This document shows, one piece after another, positions 62,230 through 64,000 of a DNA stretch of 64,000 nt (positions within the stretch are counted from its first letter, which is position 1; each line of letters begins with the position of its first letter). The notes below the pieces were generated by a model, which saw nothing but the letters and a program-made list of their open reading frames with translations, was not told where the DNA came from and did not search any database. The stretch covers positions 558,001 to 622,000 of the forward strand of contig CAVZHO010000002.1 of assembly GCA_963775085.1 (NCBI GenBank), given 5' to 3'. This DNA comes from JAAFIP01 sp963775085 (lineage in GTDB: Bacteria > Pseudomonadota > Gammaproteobacteria > Burkholderiales > Burkholderiaceae_C). The position numbers and the translations under genes are program-made.

Positions 62230-63045
62230 ATGAGCGAAAACATCAACCATCTGAATTTTCTACGCCATCTTGATTCGTCAGAGGCTTTGTTATTGGTGGG
62301 CATACTGGTGGGGGGATGGTTGCTGGCTCGCATGGTGCGCCGGGTACTGCGGTATTGGGCAGAGAAATCACAGCCTCAACTTCGGCTTCACATTCTTCGC
62401 GTCATTCCATTGGCGCGCCTGCTGGTGGGCGTAGCCACGGTGGTGTGGGTGGTGCGCATCATCATCGAGCCGTCGTTTCAAAATGTCTTGGCCTTGGGTG
62501 CCAGCGTCAGCCTGGTGCTGGCCTTTGTGCTGAAAGATTACGCCAGCAGCCTGGTTGCGGGCCTGGTCACCATGATCGAAAATCCTTACCAACCGGGTGA
62601 TTGGGTGGAGATGGATGGGGTATACGGTGAGGTCAAGCTGATTAACCTGCGCGCCGTGCACCTGATGACTGCGGCAGACAACGAAGTGATCATTCCGCAT
62701 TACCAGTTGTGGGCCAAAAAAATATCGAACGCTACCAGTGGCAGCAATAGCTTGCTGTGCATTGCAGATTTTTATCTGCATCCTGACCATGATGGACAGG
62801 TAGTACTGGACTGCCTTGAAAAAATCGGAGAAGCGAGCCTCTTACGCAAACCGGGCAGCAAGGTCAGCGTGTTCGCCCAAGAGAAACCATGGGCTACCCA
62901 TTACAAGCTCAAGGCGTATGTGCAAGAAAGCCGCGAGCAATTCAAATTCATCACTGATTTGACGATTCGGGGCAAGCAGGCGTTGCGGGCGCAGGGCATT
63001 CAGTTCGCCCGTGCCCTGCCAGTTGCCAGTGCAGGTTCAAAATAG
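62230..63045 (+). CDS. MscS-family mechanosensitive channel
   Basis: A 271-aa small-conductance channel protein with three N-terminal membrane helices (about 19-37, 55-78 and 87-110). The pore helix and MscS beta domain follow: FVLKDYASSLVAGLVTMIENPYQPGDWVEMDGVYGEV, then VHLMTAADNEVIIPHYQLWAKKISN. This is the usual MscS core. It normally protects against osmotic downshock. It is intact among degraded antitoxin genes. Confidence 0.92.
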   Translation: MSENINHLNFLRHLDSSEALLLVGILVGGWLLARMVRRVLRYWAEKSQPQLRLHILRVIPLARLLVGVATVVWVVRIIIEPSFQNVLALGASVSLVLAFVLKDYASSLVAGLVTMIENPYQPGDWVEMDGVYGEVKLINLRAVHLMTAADNEVIIPHYQLWAKKISNATSGSNSLLCIADFYLHPDHDGQVVLDCLEKIGEASLLRKPGSKVSVFAQEKPWATHYKLKAYVQESREQFKFITDLTIRGKQALRAQGIQFARALPVASAGSK

Positions 63046-63103
63046 CCAGCAACCAAAATAAAACGAATGGGGTCTAGTCGCCAAAAATGCAAAAAAATAT
63101 TTG

Positions 63104-63133
63104 AAGCTACAAATAAAATAGCTGCTTACACTA
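63104..63133 (+). repeat. 30-bp dispersed repeat at the end of an antitoxin fragment
   Basis: GCTA, nine bases, then TAGCTGCTTACACTA, with homology to the copy at 47860 continuing about 20 bases further. The antitoxin fragment on the minus strand loses homology right where this element begins. Confidence 0.65.
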
Positions 63134-63159
63134 TATTTTGTTGGGCTGGTGGCCTAATA

Positions 63160-63263
63160 GGTAAATAAACCTTCATGCCCGTTGGTTTGTTGGTGCCGTT
63201 GGCTTTGGCATGGGCAATGGCTTGCCGCAGGCCTTGCTTGATGCTTTTGAATGCTGGTGACAT
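63160..63263 (-). pseudogene. 5' fragment of an XRE antitoxin gene
   Basis: A short frame (MSPAFKSIKQGLRQAIAHAKANG, then TNKPTGMKVY) is clearly related to the fragment at 61848-62025. It ends before the helix-turn-helix; the open frame continues to 63126 only through repeat sequence. The 300 bp around it (63046-63377) otherwise hold no gene. Confidence 0.65.
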
Positions 63264-63377
63264 GGGTTGCATCTTTCGCTGGGTCAAATATAAATCAACA
63301 GCAAAAAATAGACTACGCCAGCGCCTGCAAGCCCTTGCTATCCACTAAGCTCAGCAGCTTTAAAGCAGCAGAGATAT

Positions 63378-63737
63378 TTAAGAAGCATTTGCCGTGATTC
63401 TAAAATCCACTGCCCGCGCTATAGGCTGGACTTGCCTGGCGTTGACGGGGCGCATTTCAACAAAGCCGTAATTTGCCATCGTTTTCAGCGTACGAGAAAG
63501 GTTGCTCGGCTTGCGGTGCGTTTGCTCGGCCAGCATGGCAATCGACGTGGGTTTGGTGTCCCATATGACTTTGAGCAAAGCGCGATTTTCATCGCTCAGC
63601 ACTTCTGCTAGCGAGCGCATCGACGTAAACCACACTTTGGGGTCGCTCGCTTTGGGCTTGATGTCGCCTGTGGCAATGCCCAAAATTCGGGCTCGAATCT
63701 GTTCTTGCGGCATGATGCCGACGGTAATAGCTTTCAT
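63378..63737 (-). CDS. MarR-like winged-helix antitoxin (TumA/HVO_A0114-like), toxin missing
   Basis: A 119-aa protein starting MKAITVGIMPQEQIRARILGIATG with GGAG 6 bases upstream. DPKVWFTSMRSLAEVLSDENRALLKVI and THRKPSNLSRTLKTMANYGFVEMRP are the winged-helix hallmarks of antitoxins paired with TumE-type toxins. The toxin gene should lie directly upstream, but that place is taken by lpdA fragment copy 4, about 60 bp away. It is therefore an orphan. Confidence 0.8.
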   Translation of the reverse strand: MKAITVGIMPQEQIRARILGIATGDIKPKASDPKVWFTSMRSLAEVLSDENRALLKVIWDTKPTSIAMLAEQTHRKPSNLSRTLKTMANYGFVEMRPVNARQVQPIARAVDFRITANAS

Positions 63738-63799
63738 ATTCAACTCCTTTTCCAGCCTTATGCAAGCGCTGTCCCAAAGGCGCATGCAAGGTCAAGCTG

Positions 63800-63986
63800 C
63801 GGCGGCATGGTAGGCACCCACGCAGGCGACATGATCGGCGAGATTGCCTTGGCCGTCGAGTTGGGTGCAGGTGCTACAGACATCAGCAAAACGATTCACT
63901 CGCATTCCGCGCTGGACGAGAGCATAGGCATGGCAGCGGAGATTGCGCATGGGTCTTGTACGGAAGTGCCGCTTGTGCGAAAGTAA
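63800..63986 (+). pseudogene. 3' fragment of lpdA, copy 4
   Basis: It encodes the last ~60 residues of E3 (GGMVGTHAGDMIGEIALAVELG to GSCTEVPLVRK). It is the most diverged copy (SKTIHSHSALDES against GKTIHPHPTLGES), so probably the oldest. The sequence after the stop resembles that after copy 2 (CAAGA motif), suggesting the same original downstream region, cut by the window end. Confidence 0.85.
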
Positions 63987-64000
63987 GTCAAGACCAAAAT

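Noticed and set aside
1..64000. CRISPR array or cas genes
   Set aside because: The dispersed 30-bp repeats are not regularly spaced and have no spacers; no cas-like protein is encoded.

Overview
The window looks like the chromosome of a betaproteobacterium, most likely family Comamonadaceae (Rhodoferax/Polaromonas-like). This rests on several Bug-type (TctC) receptors, the divergent urease and urea-ABC clusters, a homodimeric-type pyruvate dehydrogenase operon with a lipoylated E3, and a short dispersed repeat I associate with that family. Genus and species are inference.

1-14.6 kb is an oxalate/formate module. It holds a tripartite tricarboxylate transporter (tctC-tctB-tctA plus a second tctC), a divergent Crp/Fnr regulator, oxc, two frc paralogues, a PAS protein and a two-subunit NAD-type formate dehydrogenase (NuoE/NuoF fusion plus molybdopterin subunit). 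A TTGAC-N4-GTCAA palindrome sits exactly at -41.5 to a predicted oxc promoter. 14.7-20.6 kb carries an iron-type binding protein with a Fur-like site, tRNA-Arg(CCU), a vWA(CoxE-like)/MoxR pair split by a VapBC module and an acetyltransferase, and a dihaem cytochrome c.

20.7-33 kb is the urea island: ureABCEFG on the minus strand diverges from urtABCDE on the plus strand, with ureD and an AEC transporter at the far end. The 320-bp divergent region has -24/-12 (sigma-54) promoters in both directions and NtrC-like sites between them. ureC carries an in-frame insertion of a dispersed repeat. A relic of an AEC gene end lies beyond ureG, so AEC sequences bracket the island.

33-42 kb has an orphan Bug receptor, xerD and the pdh operon aceE-aceF-(HslV-like peptidase)-lpdA. 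aceF has one frameshift and lpdA about seven, all single-base indels. From here to the end, partial copies of lpdA recur at about 48.6, 60.4 and 63.8 kb and separate accessory blocks. Block A (42.3-48.6 kb) has a tail-anchored coiled-coil protein and a 1365-aa helicase-nuclease with a GreA/B-like tail, then toxin-antitoxin (TA) genes. Block B (49.1-60.3 kb) has two class III nucleotidyl cyclases, a SulP transporter with a cyclic-nucleotide-binding domain, a divergent lipoxygenase-like protein and a monohaem protein. Block C (61.1-63.8 kb) has an MscS channel among fragments of orphan antitoxin genes.

The best candidates for something undescribed are the helicase-nuclease pair, the HslV-like peptidase inside the pdh operon, the cyclase/SulP-cNMP/lipoxygenase block, and the serial lpdA fragmentation itself. 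A 30-bp dispersed repeat of fixed architecture occurs at least nine times, several times inside coding sequence.
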